The position numbers were made by a program, and so were the translations under genes. Under the pieces are notes generated by a model. It was not told where the DNA came from and did no database searches. It saw nothing but the letters and a program-made list of their open reading frames with translations. A DNA stretch of 64,000 nucleotides from Streptomyces caelestis (GTDB taxonomy: Bacteria > Actinomycetota > Actinomycetes > Streptomycetales > Streptomycetaceae). Positions 23,840 to 32,358 of the stretch are shown in pieces (the stretch's first letter is position 1; each line of letters opens with the position of its first letter). The stretch spans positions 6,200,001 through 6,264,000 of the forward strand of contig NZ_JACHNE010000001.1 of NCBI RefSeq assembly GCF_014205255.1, read 5' to 3'.

Positions 23840-24946
23840 ATGCCTAAGCCCGGAGAACTCACATTCGTCGCCCCGCGCGGAGCCAAGAAGCCGCCGCGGC
23901 ACCTCGCCGACCTCACGCCCGCCGAGCGCAAGGAGGCCGTCGCCTCCATCGGTGAGAAGCCGTTTCGTGCCAAGCAGCTCTCTCAGCACTACTTCGCGCG
24001 GTACGCGCACGACCCGGAGCAGTGGACCGACATCCCGGCCGGTGCCCGCGGCAGACTCCAGGAGGCCTTGCTTCCCGAGCTGATGACGGTCGTCCGGCAT
24101 CTGTCGACCGACCAGGGCACCACGCGCAAGACGCTGTGGCGGCTGTTCGACGGGACGCTCGTCGAGTCGGTGCTCATGCGGTATCCGGACCGGGTGACCA
24201 TGTGCATCAGCAGCCAGGCCGGGTGCGGCATGAACTGCCCGTTCTGCGCGACCGGACAGGCGGGTCTGGACCGGAACCTGTCCACCGCCGAGATCGTGCA
24301 CCAGATCGTGGACGGGATGCGGGCCCTGCGCGACGGGGAGGTTCCCGGAGGCCCCGCGCGGCTCAGCAACATCGTGTTCATGGGTATGGGCGAGCCTCTC
24401 GCCAACTACAACCGGGTCGTGGGAGCCATCCGCCGGCTCACCGAACCCGAGCCCGACGGGCTGGGGCTGTCGCAGCGGGGGATCACCGTCTCGACGGTCG
24501 GCCTCGTCCCGGCCATCAGCCGCTTCACCGACGAGGGCTTCAAGTGCCGCCTCGCCATCTCGCTGCACGCCCCCGACGACGAGCTGCGCGACACCCTCGT
24601 CCCCGTGAACACGCGGTGGAAGGTGCGCGAGGTGCTCGACGCCGGGTTCGAGTACACGGCGAAGTCGGGGCGGCGTCTGTCCATCGAGTACGCGCTGATC
24701 CGGGACATCAACGACCAGGCGTGGCGAGGTGACCGGCTCGGACGGATGCTCAAGGGCAGGCCGGTGCACGTCAACCTGATCCCGCTCAACCCCACACCCG
24801 GCTCGAAGTGGACCGCCTCGCGGCCCGAGGACGAGAAGGCGTTCGTGGAGGCGATCGCCGCGCATGGTGTGCCGGTGACGATTCGGGACACCCGTGGGCA
24901 GGAGATCGACGGGGCGTGTGGTCAGCTCGCCGCGACCGAGCGGTAG
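23840..24946 (+). CDS. rlmN: 23S rRNA (adenine-2503-C2)-methyltransferase RlmN
   Basis: This radical-SAM enzyme methylates C2 of A2503 in 23S rRNA and A37 in some tRNAs. The 368-residue protein has the cluster motif CxxxCxxC at C129, C133 and C136 (CGMNCPFC), the GMGEPL motif (FMGMGEPLANY) and the C-terminal catalytic cysteine C360 in DGACGQL. I chose the ATG giving MPKPGELTFV; the longer frame upstream overlaps non-coding DNA. It stands alone after the inverted-repeat element. Confidence 0.95.
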   Translation: MPKPGELTFVAPRGAKKPPRHLADLTPAERKEAVASIGEKPFRAKQLSQHYFARYAHDPEQWTDIPAGARGRLQEALLPELMTVVRHLSTDQGTTRKTLWRLFDGTLVESVLMRYPDRVTMCISSQAGCGMNCPFCATGQAGLDRNLSTAEIVHQIVDGMRALRDGEVPGGPARLSNIVFMGMGEPLANYNRVVGAIRRLTEPEPDGLGLSQRGITVSTVGLVPAISRFTDEGFKCRLAISLHAPDDELRDTLVPVNTRWKVREVLDAGFEYTAKSGRRLSIEYALIRDINDQAWRGDRLGRMLKGRPVHVNLIPLNPTPGSKWTASRPEDEKAFVEAIAAHGVPVTIRDTRGQEIDGACGQLAATER

Positions 24947-24956
24947 TCTGACCGGC

Positions 24957-24975
24957 GTAAGTACGTTGTAAGTAC
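24957..24975 (+). repeat. Direct octamer repeat before the TPP riboswitch
   Basis: GTAAGTAC occurs at 24957-24964 and 24968-24975, an 11-base period that places both copies on the same DNA face. It lies where the promoter of the thiamine transporter operon should be. Confidence 0.35.
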
Positions 24976-24988
24976 ATCTGCATATTCC

Positions 24989-25073
24989 GACAGGGGAGCG
25001 CCACAGCGCTGAGAGTGCGGCACCGGCCGCAGACCCTCTGAACCTCGCCCAGGTCATTCTGGGTAGGGAGATC
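24989..25073 (+). ncRNA. TPP riboswitch (THI element)
   Basis: The conserved TPP aptamer parts occur in order: ACAGGGGAGC, GCTGAGAG (25008-25015), GACCCTCTGAACCT (25032-25045) and GGTCATTCTGGGTAGGGAG (25052-25070). It senses thiamine pyrophosphate and turns down the downstream gene when thiamine is plentiful. A long hairpin follows before the ribosome binding site of the thiamine-binding-protein gene, which supports the functional call of that operon. Confidence 0.95.
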
Positions 25074-25094
25074 GGTCGTCACTCGAGCTGTTGC

Positions 25095-25133
25095 GCCCTG
25101 CTCGGGACACCCGCCAGGGGTCCCGGGCAGGGC
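25095..25133 (+). terminator. Expression-platform hairpin after the TPP riboswitch
   Basis: GCCCTGCTCGGGAC (25095-25108) pairs with GTCCCGGGCAGGGC (25120-25133), 14 bp with one G-T pair. It is followed by GTCTCTTCCTGG. It probably forms the terminator of the riboswitch; the AGGAGGG ribosome binding site (25156-25162) stays outside, favouring transcriptional over translational control. Confidence 0.7.
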
Positions 25134-25167
25134 CGCGTCTCTTCCTGGTCACTCCAGGAGGGATCCA

Positions 25168-26256
25168 GTGAGCATCACCAAGAAGCGGCTGACGGCGGTG
25201 GCCGTCGGCCTCGGCATGGTCGGCGGCCTGGCCGCGTGCGGGTCGTCCGGCGGCGACCAGGGGGCCGGCGGCGACTCGAAGACCGTGACCCTCGTCAGCC
25301 ACGACTCCTGGGCCGCGTCCAAGAGCGTCATCGCCGCCTTCGAGAAGAAGTCCGGCTACAAGGTCAGGGTCCTCAAGGACGGCGACGCCGGACAGGCCGT
25401 CAACAAGGCGATCCTGACCAAGGACAACCCACAGGGCGACGTCTTCTTCGGCGTCGACAACACTCTGCTGTCCCGCGCCCTCGACAACGGCCTGTTCCAG
25501 CCGTACGAGGCGGAGGGCTCCGACCGGATCGCGCCGGAGTACCGGGCCGACCAGGACAAGCACCGGGTCACGCCCGTCGACACCGGCGACATCTGCGTCA
25601 ACTACGACAAGAAGTACTTCGCCGACCACAAGCTCGACCCGCCGCGGAGCTTCGACGACCTGGTCAAGCCCCAGTACAAGAATCTCCTGGTCACCGAGAA
25701 CGCCTCCACCTCCTCGCCCGGCCTGGGCTTCCTGCTGGGCACCGCCGCGAAGTACGGCGACGAGGGCTGGCAGGACTACTGGAAGAAGCTCAAGGCCAAC
25801 GGCGTGAAGGTCGTCGACGGCTGGGAGCAGGCCTACAACGAGGAGTTCTCCGGCTCGGCCAGCGGCAAGAAGGCCAAGGGGGACCGGCCGCTCGTGGTGT
25901 CGTACGCCTCCTCGCCGCCCGTCGAGGTCGTCTACGCCGACCCGAAGCCCACCACGGCACCGACCGGTGTCGCGCAGGGCACCTGCTTCCGGCAGGTCGA
26001 GTACGCCGGGCTGCTGAGCAACGCGAAGAACACCAAGGGCGGCAAGGCGTTCCTCGACTTCCTGATCAGCGAGCGGTTCCAGGAGGACATGCCGCTCAAC
26101 ATGTACGTGTACCCGGTGCGCGAGGGCGCCCAGGTGCCGCCGGACTTCGTGAAGTACGGGCCTCAGGCGAAGGACCCGGAGACCATGGACCCGGCGAAGA
26201 TCGCCGACCACCGTGATCAGTGGGTCAAGTCGTGGACCTCGCTCGTACTGAGGTAA
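25168..26256 (+). CDS. Thiamine ABC transporter, substrate-binding lipoprotein
   Basis: The 362-residue protein is a periplasmic-type binding protein of the ThiB/TbpA group. It has a lipoprotein signal peptide (VGLGMVGGLAACGSS, lipobox LAAC), then a type II binding fold (VTLVSHDSWAASKSVIAAFE, GDVFFGVDNTLLSRAL, SYASSPPVEVVY). The TPP riboswitch upstream makes thiamine the probable ligand. The GTG start follows AGGAGGG. It leads a three-gene operon with overlapping permease and ATPase. Confidence 0.88.
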   Translation: MSITKKRLTAVAVGLGMVGGLAACGSSGGDQGAGGDSKTVTLVSHDSWAASKSVIAAFEKKSGYKVRVLKDGDAGQAVNKAILTKDNPQGDVFFGVDNTLLSRALDNGLFQPYEAEGSDRIAPEYRADQDKHRVTPVDTGDICVNYDKKYFADHKLDPPRSFDDLVKPQYKNLLVTENASTSSPGLGFLLGTAAKYGDEGWQDYWKKLKANGVKVVDGWEQAYNEEFSGSASGKKAKGDRPLVVSYASSPPVEVVYADPKPTTAPTGVAQGTCFRQVEYAGLLSNAKNTKGGKAFLDFLISERFQEDMPLNMYVYPVREGAQVPPDFVKYGPQAKDPETMDPAKIADHRDQWVKSWTSLVLR

Positions 26257-27911
26257 CCGAAGCAGCCGTCCGCAAGGACCGGCGCGGGAGCGCGGCGCGG
26301 CTCGGGCTCATCGCCGTGCCCGTCGCGTTCTTCGCGGTCTTCTTCGCCTACCCCGTCGCCGCGATCGTCGCGCGCGGCCTGAAGGTCGACGGAGTCTGGC
26401 AGCTCGGGCGGATCGGGGAGGTGCTGGCGCAGTCCGACGTCCGGCACGTCCTGTGGTTCACCACTTGGCAGGCGATCGTCTCGACGGCGCTCACGCTGCT
26501 GATCGCGCTGCCCGGCGCGTACGTCTTCGCGCGCTTCGACTTCCCCGGCAAGCAGGTCCTGCGGGCGGTGGTGACCGTGCCGTTCGTGCTGCCGACGGTC
26601 GTCGTCGGTACGGCCTTCCTGGCGCTGGTCGGGCGGGGCGGGCTGCTGGACGAGCTGTGGGGCGTGCGGATGGACACCACCGTGTGGGCGATCCTGCTCG
26701 CGCACGTCTTCTTCAACTACGCGGTCGTCGTACGCACCGTCGGCGGGCTCTGGGCGCAGCTCGACCCGCGGCAGGAGGAGGCCGCGCGGATGCTCGGCGC
26801 GTCGCCGCTGCGGGCCTGGCGGCAGGTCACGCTGCCGGCGCTCGGGCCCGCCGTGGCCGCCGCCGCGCTCATGGTCTTCCTGTTCACCTTCACCTCCTTC
26901 GGTGTCGTCCAGATCCTCGGCGGGCCCACCTTCTCGACCCTGGAGGTGGAGATCTACCGGCAGACGTCGGAGATCTTCGACCTGTCCACGGCGGCCGTGC
27001 TGACCTTGATCCAGTTCGTCGCGGTGGGCGCCATCCTCGCCCTGCACGCCTGGACCGTACGGCGGCGGGAGACCGCGCTGCGCCTGGTGGATCCGTCCGT
27101 GACCGCGCGCCGGCCGCGCGGCACCGGGCAGTGGGCGCTGCTGGGCGGGGTACTCGTCACCGTCGTCGTGCTGCTCCTGCTGCCGCTCGCCGTGCTGGTG
27201 CAGCGGTCCCTGGACGCGCCCGGCTTCGGCTACTACCGGGCCCTGACCAGGGACGACGGCGGGGTGTTCCTCGTGGCGCCGATCGAGGCGATCGGCAATT
27301 CCCTGGCGTACGCCGTCGCCGCCACCCTCATCGCCGTGCTGATCGGCGGCCTCGCCTCCGTCGCGCTCACCCGCCGGGACGCCGGGCGGTTCGTGCGCGG
27401 CTTCGACGCGCTGCTGATGCTGCCGCTCGGGGTGTCCGCGGTGACCGTCGGCTTCGGGTTCCTGATCGCCCTGGACGAGCCTCCGCTGGATCTGAGGTCC
27501 ACGTGGATCCTGGTGCCGCTCGCGCAGGCGCTGGTGGGTGTGCCGTTCGTCGTGCGGACGATGCTGCCCGTGCTGCGGGCGGTGGACGCGCGGTTGCGGG
27601 AGGCGGCCTCGGTGCTGGGGGCCTCGCCCTGGCGGGTGTGGCGCGAGGTGGATCTGCCGATCGTGCGGCGGGCGCTGCTGATCGCGGCAGGGTTCGCCTT
27701 CGCGGTGTCGCTCGGGGAGTTCGGGGCGACGGTGTTCATCGCGCGTCCCGACAACCCGACGCTGCCGGTGGCCGTGGCCCGGCTGCTGGGGCGGCCCGGG
27801 GAGCTCAACTACGGCCAGGCGATGGCCCTTTCGACGATTCTGATGGTGGTGTGCGCCGTGGCGCTGCTGGTGCTGGAGAGGCTTCGCACCGACCGGACCG
27901 GGGAGTTCTGA
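26220..27911 (+). CDS. Thiamine ABC transporter permease (ThiP-like, two-module)
   Basis: This 563-residue protein has twelve predicted helices in two duplicated permease halves. Each half has an EAA loop (EEAARMLGASPLRAWRQVTLP and the related EAASVLGASPWRVWREVDLP), so a single chain forms the whole channel, as in ThiP and Fbp-type permeases. The start is uncertain: GTG at 26220 or 26232 overlaps the end of the binding-protein gene by 25-37 bases, and neither has a clear ribosome binding site. It overlaps the ATPase gene by one base. Confidence 0.87.
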   Translation: MGQVVDLARTEVTEAAVRKDRRGSAARLGLIAVPVAFFAVFFAYPVAAIVARGLKVDGVWQLGRIGEVLAQSDVRHVLWFTTWQAIVSTALTLLIALPGAYVFARFDFPGKQVLRAVVTVPFVLPTVVVGTAFLALVGRGGLLDELWGVRMDTTVWAILLAHVFFNYAVVVRTVGGLWAQLDPRQEEAARMLGASPLRAWRQVTLPALGPAVAAAALMVFLFTFTSFGVVQILGGPTFSTLEVEIYRQTSEIFDLSTAAVLTLIQFVAVGAILALHAWTVRRRETALRLVDPSVTARRPRGTGQWALLGGVLVTVVVLLLLPLAVLVQRSLDAPGFGYYRALTRDDGGVFLVAPIEAIGNSLAYAVAATLIAVLIGGLASVALTRRDAGRFVRGFDALLMLPLGVSAVTVGFGFLIALDEPPLDLRSTWILVPLAQALVGVPFVVRTMLPVLRAVDARLREAASVLGASPWRVWREVDLPIVRRALLIAAGFAFAVSLGEFGATVFIARPDNPTLPVAVARLLGRPGELNYGQAMALSTILMVVCAVALLVLERLRTDRTGEF

Positions 27912-28930
27912 TGCTGCTGGCTCTGCAGGGCGCGACGGTCCGTTTCGGCGGGCGCGCGGTGCTGGACGCCGTCGATCTGGAGGTCGCCGAGCACGAGATC
28001 GTGTGCGTGCTCGGGCCCAGCGGCAGCGGCAAGTCGACGCTGCTGCGGGTGGTGGCGGGGCTTCAGCCGCTCGACTCCGGGCGGGTGTCGCTCGACGGGC
28101 GCGACCAGGCGGGCGTGCCCGCGCACCGGCGCGGGGTCGGGCTGATGTTCCAGGACCACCAGTTGTTCCCACAGCGGGACGTGGGCGGCAACGTCGTCTT
28201 CGGGCTGCGTATGCACGGGGCGTCGAAGCGGCAACAGGGCGAGCGCGTACAGGAGTTGCTGGATCTGGTCGGCCTGCCGGGCGCATCCCGCCGGGCCGTC
28301 GCGGCGCTGTCCGGCGGGGAGCAGCAGCGGGTGGCGCTGGCCCGGGCCCTGGCGCCGAGCCCCCGGCTGCTGATGCTGGACGAGCCGCTGGGGCAGCTCG
28401 ACCGGTCGCTCAGGGAGCGTCTGGTCGTCGAACTGAGGGAACTCTTCGGCCGGTTGGGCACGACCGTGCTCGCCGTGACGCACGACCAGGGGGAGGCCTT
28501 CGCGCTGGCCGACCGGGTCGTGGTGATGCGGGACGGGCGGATCGCCCAGTCCGGTACGCCTCTTGAGGTGTGGCAGCGGCCGGCGGACGCGTTCGTGGCC
28601 CGCTTCCTCGGCTTCGAGAACGTCGTCGAGGCGACGGTCGGCGCGGAGGCCGCGGACACGCCGTGGGGCAAGGTGCCGGTGCCGGAGGGCGCCCCGCAGG
28701 GCACGCGGACCCTGCTCGTGCGGCCCTCCGGTGTGCGCCTGGTGCCCGCCGGCACGGGCCTGCGCTGCACGGTGACCGCGCGCACCTTCAAGGGCACCCA
28801 TGTCGCCGTCCACCTCCAGCCGGAGGACGCCCCGCGTCTGGAGGCGGCATGCGCGCTGCGGGCGGCGCCGGAGACCGGGGACGAGGTCGGGGTGGAGTTC
28901 GACGCGGCCGAAATCGCCGTGCTCGACTGA
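27911..28930 (+). CDS. Thiamine ABC transporter ATP-binding protein
   Basis: The 339-residue ATPase has Walker A GPSGSGKST, the Q-loop (MFQDHQLFP), the signature LSGGEQQ, Walker B LLMLDEP and the switch histidine in VTHDQ. A C-terminal TOBE-like domain (from about residue 235) follows, as in iron and thiamine importers. ATG overlaps the permease stop (TGATG). It closes the TPP-controlled operon. Confidence 0.9.
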   Translation: MLLALQGATVRFGGRAVLDAVDLEVAEHEIVCVLGPSGSGKSTLLRVVAGLQPLDSGRVSLDGRDQAGVPAHRRGVGLMFQDHQLFPQRDVGGNVVFGLRMHGASKRQQGERVQELLDLVGLPGASRRAVAALSGGEQQRVALARALAPSPRLLMLDEPLGQLDRSLRERLVVELRELFGRLGTTVLAVTHDQGEAFALADRVVVMRDGRIAQSGTPLEVWQRPADAFVARFLGFENVVEATVGAEAADTPWGKVPVPEGAPQGTRTLLVRPSGVRLVPAGTGLRCTVTARTFKGTHVAVHLQPEDAPRLEAACALRAAPETGDEVGVEFDAAEIAVLD

Positions 28931-28955
28931 CCGGACCAGCCCTAGTGTGCGAGGC

Positions 28956-29792
28956 ATGACGCTACTCGCACACGACCGCTACTGCGACGAAATCGCCCAC
29001 CAGGTCGCTCGGTTGAGGTCCGTGGTGACGTCCGGCGCCGAGCTGTCCGGCACCGTGCCGACCTGCCCGGACTGGTCGCTGGAGGACCTGGTCCGGCACA
29101 TGGGCGGCGCCCTGCGCTGGGTGGAGTTCATCGTGCGGACCCGGGCCGAGGAGGAGGTGCCCGAGGAGCGGGTGCCGGGCCTCGCCGGACCCGCAACCCG
29201 GGGCGACGCCGCCGTACTGGACGCATGGCTGGCGGAGGGCGGCGAGCAGGTCGTCGCCGCGCTGCGGGAGGCCGGACCGGACACGAAGGTGTGGAGCTGG
29301 GCGGGGATCCTCAACTCCGGGTTCTGGGCCCGCCGGATGACGCACGAGATCACCGTGCACCGCGCGGACGCCACGCTCGCCGCCGGACTGCCCTACGAGG
29401 TCGCGCCCGACGTGGCCGCCGACGCGATCGACGAGTGGCTCCAGATCGTCGAGTACGTGCAGCGGACGGCGCCGCACGACGCGGCGCGGGAACTGCGCGG
29501 CCCGGGCCGCAGCATCCACCTGCATGCCACCGACACCGGCGCCGATCCGAAGGCCGAGCGAAGCGAGATGAGGGTCCCCCCGTCCGAAGGGTGGGGGAGG
29601 GTCATCGAACTCACTGAAGCCGGCGTCACCTGGCGCCGGGGCCACGAGAAGGCCACCGTCGCCCTGCGCGGGCCGCTCACCTCCGTGCTGCTCGCGTTCT
29701 ACCGCCGGCTGCCGCTGGACGCCCCTGAGTTGGAAGTGCTGGGGGAGCGGGAGCTGCTGGAGTTCTGGCTGGAGCGGGCGACCTTCGGGTAG
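28956..29792 (+). CDS. Maleylpyruvate isomerase family, mycothiol-dependent-type DinB-fold protein
   Basis: The 278-residue protein has the N-terminal DinB-like helical bundle of mycothiol-dependent enzymes, with VPTCPDWSLEDLVRHMGG and the HEITVHRADA metal-binding histidines, and a C-terminal MDMPI domain. Actual activity is unknown; members act as isomerases or thiol transferases. Between the two domain halves, about 18 residues (from DPKAERSEMRVPPSEGWGR) encoded by a repeat-like sequence interrupt the usual family sequence in frame. It follows the thiamine operon by 25 bases. Confidence 0.78.
   Translation: MTLLAHDRYCDEIAHQVARLRSVVTSGAELSGTVPTCPDWSLEDLVRHMGGALRWVEFIVRTRAEEEVPEERVPGLAGPATRGDAAVLDAWLAEGGEQVVAALREAGPDTKVWSWAGILNSGFWARRMTHEITVHRADATLAAGLPYEVAPDVAADAIDEWLQIVEYVQRTAPHDAARELRGPGRSIHLHATDTGADPKAERSEMRVPPSEGWGRVIELTEAGVTWRRGHEKATVALRGPLTSVLLAFYRRLPLDAPELEVLGERELLEFWLERATFG
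29551..29602 (+). repeat. Repeat-like in-frame insertion in the DinB-fold gene
   Basis: The bases hold GAGCGAAGCGAG, then TCCCCC (29575-29580) and GGGGGA (29593-29598), which form a short hairpin. Compared with family sequences remembered, this adds about 18 residues to a loop. GAGCGAAGCGAG plus C-run/G-run hairpins resembles repeats spread through Streptomyces genomes. Confidence 0.4.
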
Positions 29793-29808
29793 GGCCGGGA
29801 ACAGGCGA

Positions 29809-29837
29809 TGGCCCGCCCCCACGAAGGGGACGGGCCA
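29809..29837. terminator. Bidirectional terminator between convergent genes
   Basis: TGGCCCG (29809-29815) pairs with CGGGCCA (29831-29837), and the inner CCCC/GGGG extends the stem. It lies between the DinB-fold gene and the convergent LAETG protein gene. Confidence 0.75.
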
Positions 29838-29860
29838 CCACCGGCCGTGATGCGCGGGCG

Positions 29861-30586
29861 TCAGCTGTCGCTGCTGCTCGCCCCACGACGGCGCATGCCG
29901 AAGAACACCGCGCCGCCGCCGACGACGACCAGGGCCGCCGCGATGCCGGCGATGATGCCGGTGTTGGAGTCGGCACCGGTCTCGGCGAGGTTGGAGTCAC
30001 CGGCCGCGGGCGCGGGCGCGTTGCCCGCCGGCGTCGTGCTCTCGCTCTCCGACGGCGCCGGAGCCGGGGTGTCGGCCGGGGTCTCGGTCTCCTCGGCCGG
30101 CTTCGAGGGGGAGGCCGACGGGGTCGGCGTGGCCGGCGGGGTCGCCGGGGGCTCCTCCTCCTTCTTGCAGGCGGTGGCCGGGGTGACGAGGTTCGGCTTG
30201 ATGTCCTCGTCGACGTACGGAGTGGCCTTGACGTGGATGCGGTACTCCGCGTTCGGCTTCCAGTCCTCGGTGAAGGTGATGGTGGTGCCCTCGCGCGAGC
30301 CCTTGACCACCTGCTCGCCGACCTTCTTGGCGTCGGCGCCGTTGTTCTGCAGGTACACGGTGACCGTCGCCGGGACGCCGGCGGGGTCCACGTCGGTGAC
30401 CGTGATGACGCCCTTGTCGCCGTCGCACTTCGCCTCGGCAGAGAACTCGTTGATGTTGCAGGCGAGCGCGTTGCCGGCGGCACCGAGCGCGAGCGCGGCC
30501 GATGCGGAGGCGACACCGAGGATCCGCACGGAACGTGCGACGGTACGGCGCGAAGCCGTACGGCGGGATACGGACAGAACTGCCAC
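29861..30586 (-). CDS. Sortase-anchored surface protein with LAETG motif
   Basis: The 241-residue protein has a signal peptide (LGVASASAALALGAAGNALA), a short Ig-like domain with paired cysteines (ACNINEF, AKCDG), a Pro/Thr/Glu-rich stalk (residues 145-195), then LAETG at 200-204, a membrane helix (IIAGIAAALVVVGGGAVFF) and RRR. LAxTG is the pattern recognised by class E sortases of actinobacteria. No sortase gene is in the window. The GTG start follows AAGGAC; a strong promoter lies 80-110 bases upstream. Confidence 0.88.
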   Translation of the reverse strand: MAVLSVSRRTASRRTVARSVRILGVASASAALALGAAGNALACNINEFSAEAKCDGDKGVITVTDVDPAGVPATVTVYLQNNGADAKKVGEQVVKGSREGTTITFTEDWKPNAEYRIHVKATPYVDEDIKPNLVTPATACKKEEEPPATPPATPTPSASPSKPAEETETPADTPAPAPSESESTTPAGNAPAPAAGDSNLAETGADSNTGIIAGIAAALVVVGGGAVFFGMRRRGASSSDS

Positions 30587-30629
30587 GTTTGTCCTTTACA
30601 GGATGCGTAAATGCGGGGGGTGGAGGCGA

Positions 30630-30648
30630 TGCTGACGGAACATCAGCA
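30630..30648 (-). promoter_or_regulatory. Inverted repeat in the leader of the LAETG gene
   Basis: TGCTGA (30630-30635) and TCAGCA (30643-30648) form a perfect inverted repeat just downstream of the predicted transcription start. It could be an operator or a leader hairpin. Confidence 0.35.
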
Positions 30649-30667
30649 CTACCGGGAGGCTCACAGG

Positions 30668-30695
30668 TCTATAAGCACCGCATAAGTAGTGTCAA
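30668..30695 (-). promoter_or_regulatory. Promoter of the LAETG surface protein gene
   Basis: On the minus strand, TTGACA (30690-30695) is a perfect -35 element; 16 bases on is TATAGA (30668-30673), a good -10. This is the most consensus-like vegetative promoter seen in the window. Transcription would start near 30661, giving a leader of about 75 bases. Confidence 0.65.
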
Positions 30696-30733
30696 CGCAT
30701 ATGCAGCCTGCAAGCACTTGCTTTGCCAGCTTA

Positions 30734-31846
30734 TTAACCGCCGAGACGTTTCAACGCCTCCGGCGCCTCCTCGATCCGCTCCACCAGCGCGATCCGCGCC
30801 TCCATCGAACGGCCCCTGGCCAGCGACTGCAGCAGCGGCCACGCCGGCAGTTTCTCGGTCCAGTGCGCGCGGTTCACGAGCACCATGGGCGTCGGCTCGC
30901 CCCGCGACTCGTAGTAGTTGGGCGTCGCGTTGTCGAAGATCTCCTGTACGGTGCCGGCGGCCCCCGGCAGGAACACCACGCCGGCGTTGCACCGGGCCAG
31001 CAGGCCGTCCTCGCGGGTGGCGTTGGCGAAGTACTTGGCGATGTGCGACGCGAAGGCGTTCGGCGGCTCGTGGCCGTAGAACCAGGTCGGGATCCCCACG
31101 GAACGCCCGCCGTGCGGCCAGCGCGCGCGTATCTCGAAGGCGGCCGTCGCCCACTGGGTGATCGACGGCGTGAAGTGCGGTGCCTTGGAGAGCAGTTCGA
31201 GCGACTCGGTGAGCATCTCGTCGCCGAACGGGGCGGCGTGGGCGCCGAGGTTCGCGGCCTCCATCGCGCCCGGGCCGCCGCCGGTGGCGACCGTGAAACC
31301 GGCACGGGCCAGCTCCCGGCCGAGCCGCGCCGCCCCCGCGTACTCCTGCGTGCCACGGGCCATCGCGTGGCCGCCCATCACGCCCACGACCCGGGCGCTG
31401 GACAGGAGTTCGTCGAGGGCGTCCGAGACGGAGTCGTCGTGGACCGCGCGCAGCATGGAGGCGTGGATGTCCCCGTCCGCCTTCGTGCGCTGGAACCAGG
31501 CGTAGGCCTGGGCGTCGGGCGTGGCCTCGTAGCCGTCCGCCAGTGACTCGAAGAGCTCGTCCGGCGAGTAGACGTGGCCGCGGTACGGGTCGAAGGGCAG
31601 GTCCGGGACCGGCGGGAAGACCAGGGCGCCGTCCGTGCGGATCTTCGCGGCGGCCTCCTCGCGCATCGCGCAGCCGAGGAAGACGGCGCCCGCCGTCTCC
31701 GTGGTGAGCAGTTCGCGCGTACGGTCCGTCAGGTCGACGGCCTGGACACGGTGACCGGCGAGCGTGCCGCGCGCCGAGACGGTCGCGTCGAACTCCTCCA
31801 GCGTCTCGATCTCACGGTCGTCGTGGTGGGCCGCATGGGCGGGCAT
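30734..31846 (-). CDS. LOG family protein (TIGR00730-type)
   Basis: The 370-residue protein has the Rossmann-like LOG domain in its C-terminal two thirds: VVGVMGGHAMARG, ATGGGPGAMEAANLGAHAAP, and PGAAGTVQEIFD in place of the usual PGGxGTxxE. LOG enzymes release cytokinin bases from nucleotides, or hydrolyse nucleotide N-glycosidic bonds more generally. The N-terminal 130 residues are an extra domain, as in long actinobacterial members. The ATG at 31846 is my start; the GTG at 31855 is equally possible. Confidence 0.8.
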   Translation of the reverse strand: MPAHAAHHDDREIETLEEFDATVSARGTLAGHRVQAVDLTDRTRELLTTETAGAVFLGCAMREEAAAKIRTDGALVFPPVPDLPFDPYRGHVYSPDELFESLADGYEATPDAQAYAWFQRTKADGDIHASMLRAVHDDSVSDALDELLSSARVVGVMGGHAMARGTQEYAGAARLGRELARAGFTVATGGGPGAMEAANLGAHAAPFGDEMLTESLELLSKAPHFTPSITQWATAAFEIRARWPHGGRSVGIPTWFYGHEPPNAFASHIAKYFANATREDGLLARCNAGVVFLPGAAGTVQEIFDNATPNYYESRGEPTPMVLVNRAHWTEKLPAWPLLQSLARGRSMEARIALVERIEEAPEALKRLGG

Positions 31847-31880
31847 CGTCTGCACCCGCCCATGCTGGCACAGCCATGTC

Positions 31881-32288
31881 TCAGCCCTCGACTGCCGACG
31901 GGTCCATCCACACGACCTCGAAGGTGTGGCCGTCCAGGTCGTCGAAGGCGCGGCCGTACATGAAGCCGTGGTCCTGGGTCTCGCCGGAGACCGAGCCGCC
32001 GGCCGCGACGGCCTTCTCGACCAGTTCGTCGACCTTCTCGCGGCTTTCGGCGCTCAGCGCGATGAGCACCTCGCTGGTCTTCCTCGAGTCCGCGATCTCC
32101 TTCTTGGTGAACTGGGCGTACTTCTCCTTGGTGAGCAGCATCACGACGATGGTGTCGCTGATCACGACCGAGGCGGCCGTGTCGTCGCTGAACTGCTCGT
32201 TGATCGAGTAGCCGAGCTGCGTGAAGAACTTCCTCGAGGCGTCGAGGTCGCTGACGCACAGGTTCACGAAGATCATCTGCTGGTACAT
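31881..32288 (-). CDS. VOC (glyoxalase/bleomycin resistance) family protein
   Basis: The 135-residue protein starts MYQQMIFVNLCVSDLDASRK, the usual VOC N-terminus, and ends GHTFEVVWMDPSAVEG. The paired beta-alpha-beta-beta-beta modules are visible around SINEQFSDD...VVISDTIVVMLL and SGETQDHGFMYGRAFDDLDG. The substrate is unknown. It lies 26 bases after the start side of the LOG gene, so both could share transcripts. A palindrome sits about 75 bases upstream. Confidence 0.83.
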   Translation of the reverse strand: MYQQMIFVNLCVSDLDASRKFFTQLGYSINEQFSDDTAASVVISDTIVVMLLTKEKYAQFTKKEIADSRKTSEVLIALSAESREKVDELVEKAVAAGGSVSGETQDHGFMYGRAFDDLDGHTFEVVWMDPSAVEG

Positions 32289-32358
32289 GCCGGGTCTCTC
32301 CCATCGGTTCCGTGTCGTTACGTGGGGACAGACCTGGGGCCGGTGCGGAACTCATCGC

